Shown piece after piece: positions 1 to 8,688 of a DNA stretch of 33,690 nt. Every line of letters begins with the position of its first letter. The stretch's first letter is position 1. The translations under genes were made by a program, and so were the position numbers. The stretch is from contig JAOUEA010000004.1 of NCBI GenBank assembly GCA_029858935.1, positions 1-33,690 on the forward strand, in the 5' to 3' direction. A model generated the notes under the pieces. It saw only the letters and a list, made by a program, of their open reading frames with translations. It ran no database searches and was not told the origin of the DNA. Source of the DNA: Actinomycetota bacterium (lineage in GTDB: Bacteria; Actinomycetota; UBA4738; HRBIN12).

Positions 1-478
1 GCCGACGCTCGATGCCCTCGGCGATCTGTCCGACCGACCCCGGCGCGGGCCCCGCCAACACCATCTCGCGATCCGCTGCCCGGCGGAGCGACTGCAGGAA
101 CTCCACCGGGTCGATGTTCTTGTCGACGAATCCGTCAGCGCCCATGAAGAGCGCTCGGGAGATCGTGGTGGCATCGGCGTTCGCGCCGCACCCGAGGATC
201 GCATGCGTCGGGAAGCGCTCCCTCAGCGTGCGGATCAGCCAGAAGGAGTCTCGCTCCCCTGCGAGTCCGAGGCCGACGAGCACGACCACCCGCGATCGTC
301 GCACCCGGCTCACGATCTCCAGGCCTTCCTCTGCCGTGCCGGTCTCGGCGAGCACCTCCATGTCGGGGCGGTCGTCGATCAGCATCGTCATGCCGGCACG
401 CACGACCGGGAGGGGGTCGACGACGATCACCCCGAGCCGGCGCCGTGCGCCAGGTCGTGCCGTCTGTCGGCGATCCAC
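1..478 (-). CDS. Response regulator receiver domain, NarL/LuxR-like, degenerate; cut by the left window edge
   Basis: About 159 codons are visible on the minus strand, starting at a GTG (476-478) with an excellent GGAGGAA ribosome-binding site two bases upstream. The protein begins MDRRQTARPG and has a CheY-like fold: a beta1 segment GVIVVDPLPVVRAGM, helix 1, and a beta5 segment with the conserved lysine (GFVDKNIDP). The beta3 segment reads VVVLVGLGLAG, so the phospho-accepting Asp is replaced by Gly (about residue 69). The acidic pair after beta1 is reduced to one Asp followed by Pro. The DNA-binding half, if there is one, lies outside the window. It is third in a row of same-strand regulators (after 1303-1983 and 626-1291), 147 bases after the second. 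Family assignment is good; a phosphorylation-independent role is inferred from the missing Asp. Confidence 0.8.
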   Translation of the reverse strand, partial: MDRRQTARPGARRRLGVIVVDPLPVVRAGMTMLIDDRPDMEVLAETGTAEEGLEIVSRVRRSRVVVLVGLGLAGERDSFWLIRTLRERFPTHAILGCGANADATTISRALFMGADGFVDKNIDPVEFLQSLRRAADREMVLAGPAPGSVGQIAEGIERR

Positions 479-594
479 GCTTCCTCCGTTGCCGTCGGGT
501 GTGCCTCGATGGGCTCTCGCACCCGCCGGGTGGGAGGGCACGTGTCTCCTATCGGCACGGGATGGCCGCGGGATGAGGGTGCACGCCTTCATGC

Positions 595-621
595 GGCCCC
601 GAGGGCCGTCCCACCGTGGGA
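595..621. terminator. Two small tandem inverted repeats downstream of the second response regulator
   Basis: GGCCC/GGGCC (595-599 and 603-607, 3-base loop) is followed directly by TCCCAC/GTGGGA (609-614 and 616-621; with a real loop the stem is about 4 bp). They lie just past the stop codon of the minus-strand regulator ending at 626. There is no T-tract, so this is at best a weak terminator or a processing or attenuation structure between regulator genes. Confidence 0.25.
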
Positions 622-625
622 GGGT

Positions 626-1291
626 TCACGGTTCGATGAGGCCGAGCTGCGACGCTCGGGAGACCGCTTGCACGCGCGTGCGCACGCCGAGCTTGCGGTA
701 CAGCTTCGCCACGTGTGTCTCGACCGTGCGAGGTGAGATGCCGAGGCGGCGGCCGACCTGCGCCATCGTGAGGCCTTGGCTGACCAACACGAGGATCTCG
801 TGCTCACGTGGCGTGAGGGCGGCCTGCACCTCGGAGCCCTCTCGGGCCTGTTGCGCGAATCGCCCGAGCGCCATGACGGCCGCCTGCTCGAAGTCGGGCG
901 CGATCGCCCGCCCCCCGTCGGCGACCACGCGGACCGCGGCGCCCACCCCGGTCAGCCCGTCGGACTTGCGGACGTACCCCCGCACGCCCAGCCGCAGGGC
1001 CCGTAGCACCGAGGCGCCGTCGGTGCGATCTGTCAGCACCACCGCCGCGGCCGCCACACCCTCCTCGCGCAGCGCGCGCAGCGTGGCGAGCTCGCGCTCG
1101 GCATCGTCGAGCCGATCGTCCAACACGATGACGTCGGGCTTGAGCGTCCGGCACGCGTCGATCAACGCCGTCGGATCCCGTACCTCGGCCACCACGTGGA
1201 GCCGCGGTTCGGCCTGACACGCGCGGCGGACGACCTCCGCGACCACACCGTGTCCGGCCGCGATGACGACCGAGACGGTCTCGCTGTCCAT
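626..1291 (-). CDS. LuxR/NarL-family response regulator with atypical receiver domain
   Basis: A 221-residue two-domain regulator of normal NarL/FixJ length. Residues 1-125 form the receiver: the phospho-Asp is present in VIVLDDRL (D58) and the lysine in GYVRKSDG, but the acidic pair after beta1 is replaced by AAG (residues 11-13), which should impair Mg2+ binding. Residues about 159-212 form the LuxR helix-turn-helix (LTPREHEILVLVSQG then GISPRTVETHVAKLYRKLGV), typical of direct DNA binding. The start follows the stop of the upstream regulator by 11 bases, so the two are probably co-transcribed. No histidine kinase is visible. The family is certain; signal and targets are unknown. Confidence 0.9.
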   Translation of the reverse strand: MDSETVSVVIAAGHGVVAEVVRRACQAEPRLHVVAEVRDPTALIDACRTLKPDVIVLDDRLDDAERELATLRALREEGVAAAAVVLTDRTDGASVLRALRLGVRGYVRKSDGLTGVGAAVRVVADGGRAIAPDFEQAAVMALGRFAQQAREGSEVQAALTPREHEILVLVSQGLTMAQVGRRLGISPRTVETHVAKLYRKLGVRTRVQAVSRASQLGLIEP

Positions 1292-1302
1292 GACGCGGAA
1301 GG

Positions 1303-1983
1303 CTAACCGGTGCTCGCGGACGATCGTGAGGTGGTCGCCAGCCCATGACGCCAGGCGATGCGAACGGCTTCGACCTTCGAGTGCACCCCGAGCTTGGCCA
1401 GGATGTTCTTCACGTGGCTCTGCACGGTGAGCGGACTGATGCCGAAGGCCTCGGCGACGTCTGCCGTCGAGGCGCCGGCTGCGAGCGTCTGCAGGATCTC
1501 CCGTTCTCGCGGCGTGAGGGAACCCAGCGCGTTGAGGCCGGCGGCGTCGCCCCTGCTCGGCGAAGTGATGCGGTCGACCAGCACGGAAAGCTCCTCGACC
1601 GGCAGCACCAGTTCGCCGTCCAGCGCCCGGCGGAAGGCGTGTACCAGCGAGGCATCACGTGTTGAAGGCAACACGCCGCTCGCGCCGGCGGACAATGCGT
1701 TGGCGGCGACATCGGGGCCACCCTGCTCGCTCGCGGCGAGGACCCGGCCGAGACCGACCGCCTCGGTGATCGCTGCGACCACCTCGTTGCCGCGCCCGTC
1801 GGCGCGGTCGAGGCCCACCACCACGAGATCCGCGCTCCCCTCGGTCAGGGCATCGATCGCGACGGCCTGGTCGGCGACCGGACCGCTCACCGACACGGGG
1901 CCACGTCGCGGGAGAGCGCCGGCCAGGCTGCGCGCCAGCCGTGGATCGAGATCCACCACGAGGACGCGGATGCGGTTGGGCAT
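1303..1983 (-). CDS. LuxR/NarL-family response regulator with pseudo-receiver domain
   Basis: Encodes 226 residues from the ATG at 1981-1983, which has a GGAAGGG ribosome-binding site; longer in-frame starts lack this site. The receiver begins IRVLVVDLDP. The position of the phospho-accepting Asp is Gly (LVVVGLDRADG, residue 57), and the conserved lysine of beta5 is replaced in GVLPSTRD, so the usual aspartyl-phosphate chemistry should not occur. The C-terminal LuxR domain is intact (LTPREREILQTLAAGAS then GISPLTVQSHVKNILAKLGVHSK). First of three same-strand regulators and divergent from the gene at 2073 with an 89-bp gap. Likely a DNA-binding regulator controlled by something other than phosphorylation (inference). 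Confidence 0.9.
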   Translation of the reverse strand: MPNRIRVLVVDLDPRLARSLAGALPRRGPVSVSGPVADQAVAIDALTEGSADLVVVGLDRADGRGNEVVAAITEAVGLGRVLAASEQGGPDVAANALSAGASGVLPSTRDASLVHAFRRALDGELVLPVEELSVLVDRITSPSRGDAAGLNALGSLTPREREILQTLAAGASTADVAEAFGISPLTVQSHVKNILAKLGVHSKVEAVRIAWRHGLATTSRSSASTG

Positions 1984-2072
1984 ACCCTTCCATCGGCACG
2001 AGGCGGGGAACCCCTGAACCTCGCGCGGTCGTCGGCACGCCCGCCGGAGCCCCCGGGTGACACACTGGTTCG

Positions 2073-4160
2073 GTGACGACCGGTCGAGAGCTTCGGACGC
2101 CGAACCGGCTGGCCGGCGAGGCCAGCCCCTACCTCCTCCAGCACGCACGCAACCCAGTGGATTGGTTCCCGTGGGGTGAGGAGGCCTTGCAGAAGGCGGC
2201 TGACGAGGACAAACCGATCTTCCTGTCGATCGGGTATGCAGCGTGCCACTGGTGCCACGTGATGGAGCGCGAGTCGTTCGAAGACGAGGCCACCGCGGCG
2301 CTCATGAACGAGCACTTCGTCTCGATCAAGGTCGACCGCGAGGAGCGACCGGATCTCGACGGCATCTACATGAATGCCGCCCAAGCGATGACGGGTCAGG
2401 GAGGGTGGCCCCTCTCGGCGTTCCTCACCCCCGCGGGAGAACCCTTCCATGCCGGCACGTACTTCCCCCCCGAGCCACGCCACGGCCTTCCTGCGTTCAG
2501 AGACCTCCTGCGAGGCATCGCAGAGGCTTGGCGGGAACGGCGCGAGGAGGTCGTCGACCAGGGAACGCGCGTCGCGCAGGCGATCGCACGCGCGGCGACG
2601 TTGCCCACGGGCGGGCGTGCCCTCGACGAGGCGATCGCCGATGCGGCCGTCGCCACCCTGCGTCAGACGTTCGACGGGCGCTGGGGCGGGTTCGGCGGCG
2701 CGCCCAAGTTCCCGCAGGCGATGACCCTCGAGTTCCTGTTGCGACGCGCCGTTCGAGGCTCGCTCGGAGCACTCGAGATCGTCACCATCACGCTCGACCA
2801 CATGGCCGACGGCGGCATCTACGACCACCTCGGCGGCGGATTCGCCCGCTACTCGACCGACGAGCGATGGCACGTGCCCCACTTCGAGAAGATGCTCTAC
2901 GACAACGCGCAACTGCTGCAGCTGTACACGAGGTCCTGGCAGGTGACCGGTGATGAGCGATACCGCACGGTCGCCGTCGAAACCGCGGAATACCTGCTCC
3001 GAGAGATGCAGCATGCCGAAGGCGGCTTCTTCTCGTCGCAAGACGCCGACTCCGACGGCGTCGAGGGCAAGTTCTTCACGTGGTCGTGGGCCGAGCTGGT
3101 CGGCCTCGTCGGGGAATCCGTCGCTCGGGCCTTCGGGGCCACGCCCGAAGGCAACTGGTCCGGAGAGCACGGGCCGACGAACGTGCTGTGGCGGCCCCGG
3201 CCGATCGACGAGCTGGCCTCCACCCTCGGGCTGGGCGCGGACGAGCTCGCCGCCGAGGTCGCGGACGCGCGGACGGTGTTGCTCGAGGCGCGAGCGTCGA
3301 GGGTGCGCCCGGCGACCGACGACAAGGTGCTCGCCGCATGGAACGGCATGGCGATCGCGGCGTTCGCCGAAGCCGGCCGTGCCCTGGGGGAAACGGCGTA
3401 TACGGACGCGGCGGTGCGGGCCGCCTCCTTCGTGCTGGCGCACCTGCGCGATGACACGGGGCGACTTCTCCGATCCTGGCGCAACGGCGTGGCCGGACGG
3501 CCGGGCTTCGCCGACGACCACGCGCTGATGGCGTCCGCGTGCCTCACGCTCTACGAGACGACGTTCGAGGTCGCCTGGTTCGAACGTGCGCTGGAGCTGG
3601 TCGACGAGCTGCGCCAGTCGTTCCTCGACCGCGAGGCCGGAGGTTTCTTCCAGACCGGATCGAGCACGGAAGCGCTGCTAGTGCGGCCGAAGGAGCTCTA
3701 CGACAACGCCACGCCCAGTGGGAACTCGGTGGCGGCCGACGTGCTGTTGCGCCTCGCCGCCATCACCGGCAACGCCGAGCTCGAGGCCGATGCCGAGTCG
3801 GCGCTCCGCCTGGTCGGCGAGGCGCTCGAGCGTGCTCCCGGAGCCTTCGGTCACGCCCTCTGCGCCCTCGATCGTTGGCTGGGTCCACATCGAGAGGTCG
3901 CGATCGTGGGTGACCCAGCCGACGACGACACCCTGGCTCTCGTGGCCGAGGCGACGGTGCGCCGCTTCCGGCCGAACCTGGTGCTGGCCGTCGCTCGGCC
4001 CGACGACGAGAGGGCCACGCGTGCCGTGCCCCTCCTGCGCGGGCGCGATGCCGCCGGCGGGGCCGCCACCGCCTACGTGTGCGAGGGTTTCGCGTGCCGC
4101 CTTCCCGTCACCGACCCGGCGGCCATGGCCGATCAGCTCGACGAGGCGTTCGGCGCCTGA
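2073..4160 (+). CDS. YyaL/DUF255-family protein: thioredoxin-like domain plus (alpha/alpha)6-barrel
   Basis: A 695-residue protein of the widespread YyaL (spermatogenesis-associated protein 20-like) family. The N-terminal 170 residues are the DUF255 thioredoxin-like domain, with the hallmark [21 protein letters not shown], a CHWC redox motif at residues 58-61 followed by [10 protein letters not shown], and the [24 protein letters not shown] block. The rest resembles N-acylglucosamine-epimerase-like alpha/alpha barrels ([38 protein letters not shown] appears in the middle, split here as key blocks only). The biochemical role is not established for the family. The start is a GTG without a good ribosome-binding site; a CACACT hexamer lies 6 bases upstream, so leaderless initiation is possible. 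Divergent from the regulators and convergent with the gene ending at 4179. Confidence 0.9.
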   Translation: MTTGRELRTPNRLAGEASPYLLQHARNPVDWFPWGEEALQKAADEDKPIFLSIGYAACHWCHVMERESFEDEATAALMNEHFVSIKVDREERPDLDGIYMNAAQAMTGQGGWPLSAFLTPAGEPFHAGTYFPPEPRHGLPAFRDLLRGIAEAWRERREEVVDQGTRVAQAIARAATLPTGGRALDEAIADAAVATLRQTFDGRWGGFGGAPKFPQAMTLEFLLRRAVRGSLGALEIVTITLDHMADGGIYDHLGGGFARYSTDERWHVPHFEKMLYDNAQLLQLYTRSWQVTGDERYRTVAVETAEYLLREMQHAEGGFFSSQDADSDGVEGKFFTWSWAELVGLVGESVARAFGATPEGNWSGEHGPTNVLWRPRPIDELASTLGLGADELAAEVADARTVLLEARASRVRPATDDKVLAAWNGMAIAAFAEAGRALGETAYTDAAVRAASFVLAHLRDDTGRLLRSWRNGVAGRPGFADDHALMASACLTLYETTFEVAWFERALELVDELRQSFLDREAGGFFQTGSSTEALLVRPKELYDNATPSGNSVAADVLLRLAAITGNAELEADAESALRLVGEALERAPGAFGHALCALDRWLGPHREVAIVGDPADDDTLALVAEATVRRFRPNLVLAVARPDDERATRAVPLLRGRDAAGGAATAYVCEGFACRLPVTDPAAMADQLDEAFGA

Positions 4161-4181
4161 GCGACGCCGCCGACGCGCTCA
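4158..4181. terminator. Inverted repeat spanning the stop codons of two convergent genes
   Basis: TGAGCG (4158-4163) and CGCTCA (4176-4181) are perfectly complementary around a 12-base loop. Each arm contains the TGA stop of one of the two convergent genes. There is no T-tract on either side. It may act as a short bidirectional hairpin terminator, but 3 of the 6 base pairs follow trivially from two opposed TGA codons. Confidence 0.3.
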
Positions 4182-5519
4182 CGCGACGGGAAGGACGCGG
4201 CTCCACCTCGCGGTCACACGCCCGACACGCTCTCGATCGGTCCATGTATGCACGAACACATCATCGAGTCCGTCGACGTCATCGGCGACCAGGTCCGTGG
4301 CCGCCGACGCGAACGCGATCGCTGACCCGTCACCGGCGAACGCCGCTCCGTAAGAAACACCGTCGGTCCACCCTCCGTCGACGTCGACGCTGACTCGCGC
4401 AAGAGTCTTCGTCTCGACCCGATACTCGAACAGGTCGATCACGCTGCCGTTGCCGTCGATCGACGTCTCGAGATTGGTCGCTCGCGTCTGGAACACCACG
4501 AAGGCCCCGTCATCGCTGATCGTGGCTCCGAAGCTGTCGCCGTTGCCCTCGATGGCGCCCCGCCGGGAGGCCCGCACCGTCGTGCCTTCGATGCGGTCAC
4601 GGACGAAGACATCTCCCTTGTTGTTGCCATCGTTCTTCACGAGGTTGGCGGCGAAGGAGTTGAACACGACGGAGCGACCGTCGGCGGAGATGTCCTCGAT
4701 GCCCGAGGCTCCCTTGGCCTGCCGCTCACCGTTGGTGACCGAGACACGGATCGTCTTGCCCGACGTCAGGTTCTTCATGAACACGTCGCGAACGCCGTTC
4801 GTGTCTCCGGAGACGAGGTTCGACGCGATCGACGACCAGGCCACATGGTTGCCCGTGGGAGCGATCACCGCATCGAAGCTTGCGTTGTTCCCCTGCCGAT
4901 CGGAGGAGTTGGTCGAGGCCCGGGTCGTCTTCCCATCGACCAGGTCGCGCACGAAGATGTCTGTCTTCCCGTTGGTGTCGTTGCCCACGAGGTTGGAGGC
5001 TTCCGATCCGAAGGCGATCCTCGTTCCGTCGGCCGAGATGGTCGGCGCGAAGCTGTCGCCATCGCCCTGAACGCCGGTGACCCCCCGCCGCGACACGAGG
5101 CTCAGGCTGCCCGACGCCGCGTCGAACAGCACGATGTCGCTGGTGGGGCCGTTGGCATCGGAAGGAAGCAGGTTCGTGGCCGTCGTCTCGAACACGACGA
5201 AGCGACCGTCGCCGGAGATGTCGACCCCGCTCGACGGGCCGTCGGCCGGGGCGCCGGCACTCGATACCAGCCTGATCGTCGCCGCGAGCGTGTCGACCAG
5301 GAACACGTCGGCGACACCGTTGGGATCGGCGGCCGTCTCGCCTCCCAACAGGTTCGATGCCTCGGAGACGAACGCGATCCAGCGACCGTCGGCCGACACG
5401 GCAGGACCGGAACTGGGTCCGTCGGGAGGTTGCTCCGCCAGGCCCGCCGCCGACGCCGGCACCGACATCACACCTGCGATCGAGGCAACGACAACAGCCA
5501 ACGCGAGACGTAGTCGCAT
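4179..5519 (-). CDS. Secreted TolB/PD40-type beta-propeller protein
   Basis: About 446 residues from the ATG at 5517-5519, which is preceded by a GGGGAGGGGAG ribosome-binding site; a GTG six codons upstream is less likely. It starts with a Sec signal peptide (MRLRLALAVVVASIAGVMSVPASAAG). The mature part is built of repeats of about 50 residues with the pattern ISADGxxIAFxSxASNL followed by DxNGxxDxFVRD, typical of WD40-like/TolB (PD40) propeller blades; roughly seven or eight copies can be read. The acidic DTNGKTDIF-type loops could bind calcium (inference). No catalytic domain is visible. Function unknown; probably an extracellular or cell-wall protein. Same strand as, and 92 bp downstream of, the sulfotransferase at 5612-6466. 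Confidence 0.8.
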   Translation of the reverse strand: MRLRLALAVVVASIAGVMSVPASAAGLAEQPPDGPSSGPAVSADGRWIAFVSEASNLLGGETAADPNGVADVFLVDTLAATIRLVSSAGAPADGPSSGVDISGDGRFVVFETTATNLLPSDANGPTSDIVLFDAASGSLSLVSRRGVTGVQGDGDSFAPTISADGTRIAFGSEASNLVGNDTNGKTDIFVRDLVDGKTTRASTNSSDRQGNNASFDAVIAPTGNHVAWSSIASNLVSGDTNGVRDVFMKNLTSGKTIRVSVTNGERQAKGASGIEDISADGRSVVFNSFAANLVKNDGNNKGDVFVRDRIEGTTVRASRRGAIEGNGDSFGATISDDGAFVVFQTRATNLETSIDGNGSVIDLFEYRVETKTLARVSVDVDGGWTDGVSYGAAFAGDGSAIAFASAATDLVADDVDGLDDVFVHTWTDRERVGRVTARWSRVLPVA

Positions 5520-5611
5520 CGCGGCTCCCCTCCCCACTCGTGTTCCCCCTGGGGCGGAGCATCGGCTCCGGAGGTGCCGGAACTTGAACGGAGCGAGTGG
5601 GATCGAGCGAT

Positions 5612-6466
5612 CTAGCGGGACCGAAGCAGCGCGGCCGAGGCCTTCCTCGGCATCGTGGCGAGCCGGCCGATCGGCCGATAGCGACGATTCCTCTCGCGGA
5701 ACGACTCGACGTCGTCGGCGAACCCGGGCACATCAACCACCAGGCGCTGGAACCGCTCAGACGCCCACGCGTAGAGCTCCAGGTCGAGCGCGTTGTGCTC
5801 ACGCACCGTCGAGAGCTCTGCGTCGGTCAACGGGGCCCGGGCCGACCGGGTGGGATCGACGTTCGTGACGACGTATCGGACCCGTTTCCAATCGAAGGCA
5901 CGGATCATCGCCACGATCGACTCGTCGAACCGTTCCGTGAGGCCGGCGACGGTGAACCCTTCGAGATTCGCCTTGGCCCGGTCGAGCATGGCCCGGGTGC
6001 ACGCTCCGAACGGCGTGGTGGTGTCGCCGGCGAACGCGCGGGTCTGGGAGTTGTCCATCTCGAGGGACAGGCCGCTCTCGATGTAGGAGACGAGATCGGC
6101 ATGGTCCTGAGCCTCCCGGTGCAGCAGGTGGCCCTCGTGGCGGCGAACGTGGCCGTACTGAGAGCGCACGAGCGCCACGGGCTCCCGCAGCAGCGTGACG
6201 TATTCGCTCGGGCGCGGCACGGCCTCGTGCAGCCCGTACGTCATGTGTCCCATGATCAGACGGGCCCGAGCCCGCTCAGCCTCGGGCAAAGAGGCGAACC
6301 ACGCGACGGCCCCATCGCGCCGGAGCCGCCCGGGCTGCACGGTGGGCGCCTTGACCTCGACGACCTCGTTCCTCCCGAACTGGCGGCGCAGCGCCCGGCG
6401 CATCGTGGCACCCGCGGTCTTGCCCACATGCAGGAAGATCACGGTTGGGCGTTCGGTGGTGGACAT
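5612..6466 (-). CDS. Sulfotransferase family protein (HS2ST-like Sulfotransfer_2 type)
   Basis: Encodes 284 residues from the ATG at 6464-6466 (GGAG four bases upstream). The N-terminus has the 5'-phosphosulfate loop of PAPS-dependent sulfotransferases in the form FLHVGKTAGATMRRALRRQF, equivalent to the HIPKTGGTS motif of the heparan/chondroitin-type branch. The 3'-phosphate motif is YVTLLREPVALVRSQYGHV. These indicate transfer of sulfate from PAPS to a hydroxyl or amino group of a carbohydrate or similar acceptor, which cannot be named from sequence. Divergent from a second sulfotransferase at 6673 and beside glycan genes, so a polysaccharide or glycolipid acceptor is likely (inference). No membrane anchor is seen; probably cytosolic. 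Confidence 0.8.
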   Translation of the reverse strand: MSTTERPTVIFLHVGKTAGATMRRALRRQFGRNEVVEVKAPTVQPGRLRRDGAVAWFASLPEAERARARLIMGHMTYGLHEAVPRPSEYVTLLREPVALVRSQYGHVRRHEGHLLHREAQDHADLVSYIESGLSLEMDNSQTRAFAGDTTTPFGACTRAMLDRAKANLEGFTVAGLTERFDESIVAMIRAFDWKRVRYVVTNVDPTRSARAPLTDAELSTVREHNALDLELYAWASERFQRLVVDVPGFADDVESFRERNRRYRPIGRLATMPRKASAALLRSR

Positions 6467-6672
6467 GACGCTCCGTGCGGGGACTGGGGAACCGCACCGA
6501 CCGGATGCTAGCACCGGCACCTCGGGCCGAAGGTCGAGGAGTTCCTGCCGTTCGACGGTGATCCGGGTCGCCTTTCGGCCGAAGCCGCTGCCGAGCGGCA
6601 CCGGTATCCTCGGAGCTCCCGGCATCCGAGCGGATGGAGATGCTTCCTCGTGACCGATAGACCGACCACGAC

Positions 6673-7608
6673 ATGACCCTTCCCCTGCCCACCGCCGTCA
6701 TCGCAGGGGTCGGCAAGGCCGGGACGACGTCGTTGTTCTGGTACCTCTCCCAACACCCGGACATCTGCGCGAGCGACGTGAAGGAGATCAGGTACTTCAC
6801 CGCCCTCTCCGAGGGCGACGGCGTGTTGCCGCCGATCGCCGAGTACGCCGGGCACTTCTCCGGGTGCGGGCGTCAGCGCCATCGCCTCGAGGCGAGCCCT
6901 CAGTACTTCCACGGTGGCGGCACGGTCGCCGCGGCCATGAGCGAGACGCTGCCCGACGTCAGGGTGATCGTGCTCCTCCGGGACCCGATCGACCGGCTCT
7001 GGTCAACGTTCCGATTCATGCGCACCCGCTTCGCCGACCTGCCCCACGACATGACCTTCGAGGCCTACGTCGAGGAGTGCATCGCGGTGCGGGAGCGCCA
7101 CGAGCCCTTCACGCCCGAGAACCGCCTCTTCCGCACGATCGAGGGGGGCTTCTACGACGAGTACCTCGATCCCTGGCTCGAGGCGTTCGGAGAGCGGTTC
7201 CGCATCGTGCTCTTCGAGCGCATGGCCGCGGAGTCCGCCGCTACGGTCCGCGACCTCAGCGACTGGCTCGGCGTCGACCCCGAGGTCGCCGACACGATCG
7301 ACTACAGCGTGGAGAACAAGACGGTGCCGGTGCGCAGCACCTCGCTGCAGCGACTGGCCCTGCTCGCCAACCGAGAGCACCTGCTCGGGAACAGGCGCAA
7401 GCTGAAGGGGCCACTCAGGAAGGCCTACTACGCGATCAACCGCCGGGCCGAGCCCGACCGCATGGCGCCCGAGACCCGCCGGCGCCTCGACGAGCTGTTC
7501 GCTCCGGGCAACCGAGCGCTCGCGTCGCGGCTCCGAGGACTCGGGTACGAGAACCTGCCGGCGTGGCTGACGGCCGACGCCGGCGACGAGAGGCACGCCG
7601 CACGATGA
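6673..7608 (+). CDS. Sulfotransferase (NDST/heparan-sulfate-like Sulfotransfer_1 type)
   Basis: Encodes 311 residues. The 5'-phosphosulfate loop is AGVGKAGTTSLFWYLSQHP at residues 9-27, the K-x-G-T-T-S-L form common to bacterial NodH-like and heparan-sulfate sulfotransferase relatives. It is followed by the acceptor-side block VKEIRYFTA and the 3'-phosphate motif VIVLLRDPIDRLWSTFRFM. The ENRLFRTIEGGFYDEYLDPWLEAFGERFRIVLFE segment is the usual mid-domain (read as separate short blocks). The start ATG lacks a clear ribosome-binding site. The stop overlaps the next start as ATGA (7605-7608), so translation of the following gene should be coupled. Predicted to sulfate a surface glycan; acceptor unknown. 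Confidence 0.85.
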   Translation: MTLPLPTAVIAGVGKAGTTSLFWYLSQHPDICASDVKEIRYFTALSEGDGVLPPIAEYAGHFSGCGRQRHRLEASPQYFHGGGTVAAAMSETLPDVRVIVLLRDPIDRLWSTFRFMRTRFADLPHDMTFEAYVEECIAVRERHEPFTPENRLFRTIEGGFYDEYLDPWLEAFGERFRIVLFERMAAESAATVRDLSDWLGVDPEVADTIDYSVENKTVPVRSTSLQRLALLANREHLLGNRRKLKGPLRKAYYAINRRAEPDRMAPETRRRLDELFAPGNRALASRLRGLGYENLPAWLTADAGDERHAAR

Positions 7609-8633
7609 CCGAGGCCATCCAACGCGAATCGCCGTCACCCGCGGGGGCGATCCGGTTGCCGACCATCGTCTGCAGCTCGGTCGTGCGGTCGGTCCACCAG
7701 GGCGAGAGCCACGGCGGTGTCTACCTCGTCGACCTCGAGCGGGGCGACACGACGCAGGTGCTCGACTGGGCCGACGCGAACATCGACTGGGAAGGGCGCG
7801 GAGGCGACCGAGGGCTGCGGGGCATCGCCTTCCACGACGGGCTGACCTACCTGGCGGCGAGCGACGAGATCTTCGTCTACGACCGCGACTTCGAGCTTCG
7901 AGGGTCGATCCGCAACCCCTACCTGAAGCACTGCCACGAGATCACCGTCTCGAACGGTCGCCTCTACATGGCCTCGACGGGGTTCGACTCGGTGCTCGAG
8001 ATGGACCTCGCCGCGCAGACGTTCACGCGCGCGTGGTGCCTACGGTACTCAGACGTGTGGAAGCTGCGCCGCACCCTAAAGTTGCGCATCAAGCCTTCGT
8101 TCCGGCGCTACGACCCCTCCGGTTCGGTGGGTCCGCGTCCTGCCGATACGAGCCACGTGAACAACGTCGTCGTACGCGACGGTGAGATCTACGCGTGTGG
8201 CACTCGGCTCGCCGCGCTGTGGCGCATCGACGGCACTCGTCTCCAGAGCTTCGCGCGCACACCGTTCGGCACACACAACACCCGTCCGTTCCGCGACGGC
8301 GTGCTCTTCAACCACACGAAGACCGATCGCATCGCCTACGCGTCGCGCGATGGCAAGGTGCTGCGGTCGGTTTCGCTCCCGACGTATCGGCTCGATGCGC
8401 TCGAGCACGCGGACCTGCCGAGCGACCTCGCGCGCCCGACGTTCGGCCGCGGCCTCACGGTCCTCGACGACCATCTGATCGTGGGTGGTTCGTCACCGGC
8501 GACCGTGGCCGTCTACGACATCGACGCCGAGCAGATGGTCCGCTCGGTGAACATCACGATGGACGTGCGGAACGCCGTGCACGGTCTCGAGGTGTGGCCC
8601 GACGAACCGTCGACCGACCAGGGGTCGGACTGA
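7605..8633 (+). CDS. Beta-propeller-like protein of unknown function, coupled to a sulfotransferase
   Basis: Encodes 342 residues from the ATG that overlaps the upstream stop. Repeated short beta-rich segments of the form DGLTYLAASDEIFVYD, NGRLYMASTGFDSVLEMDL, DGEIYACGTRLAALWRIDG and DDHLIVGGSSPATVAVYDID suggest a 5- to 7-bladed propeller. Conserved-looking His/Asn/Arg residues (LKHCHEITV, SHVNNVV, GTHNTRPF, AVHGLEVW) could line a binding pocket. It resembles uncharacterised propellers (DUF4915-like) found near glycan genes, but I cannot assign a family with certainty. There is no signal peptide, so it is probably cytosolic. The tight coupling suggests it works with the sulfotransferase at 6673 (inference). 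Confidence 0.75.
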   Translation: MTEAIQRESPSPAGAIRLPTIVCSSVVRSVHQGESHGGVYLVDLERGDTTQVLDWADANIDWEGRGGDRGLRGIAFHDGLTYLAASDEIFVYDRDFELRGSIRNPYLKHCHEITVSNGRLYMASTGFDSVLEMDLAAQTFTRAWCLRYSDVWKLRRTLKLRIKPSFRRYDPSGSVGPRPADTSHVNNVVVRDGEIYACGTRLAALWRIDGTRLQSFARTPFGTHNTRPFRDGVLFNHTKTDRIAYASRDGKVLRSVSLPTYRLDALEHADLPSDLARPTFGRGLTVLDDHLIVGGSSPATVAVYDIDAEQMVRSVNITMDVRNAVHGLEVWPDEPSTDQGSD

Positions 8634-8688
8634 GGGCCGGCATCGCCGTCTCCACGGAAGCGCCGGTCCAGCTCCAGCTCACCAGTCC
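8627..8688. terminator. Nested inverted repeat between convergent genes
   Basis: The outer arms GGACTG (8627-8632) and CAGTCC (8683-8688) enclose inner arms GGCCGGC (8635-8641) and GCCGGTCC (8662-8669, one-base bulge). It sits between the stops of the plus gene ending at 8633 and the minus gene ending at 8679. No T-tract. A candidate bidirectional terminator only. Confidence 0.25.

Noticed and set aside
1887-3521. A 544-codon open frame on the minus strand opposite the YyaL-family gene
   Set aside because: Its translation is low in recognisable motifs and it lies over a plus-strand gene with unmistakable conserved domains. In GC-rich DNA the opposite strand often lacks stops.
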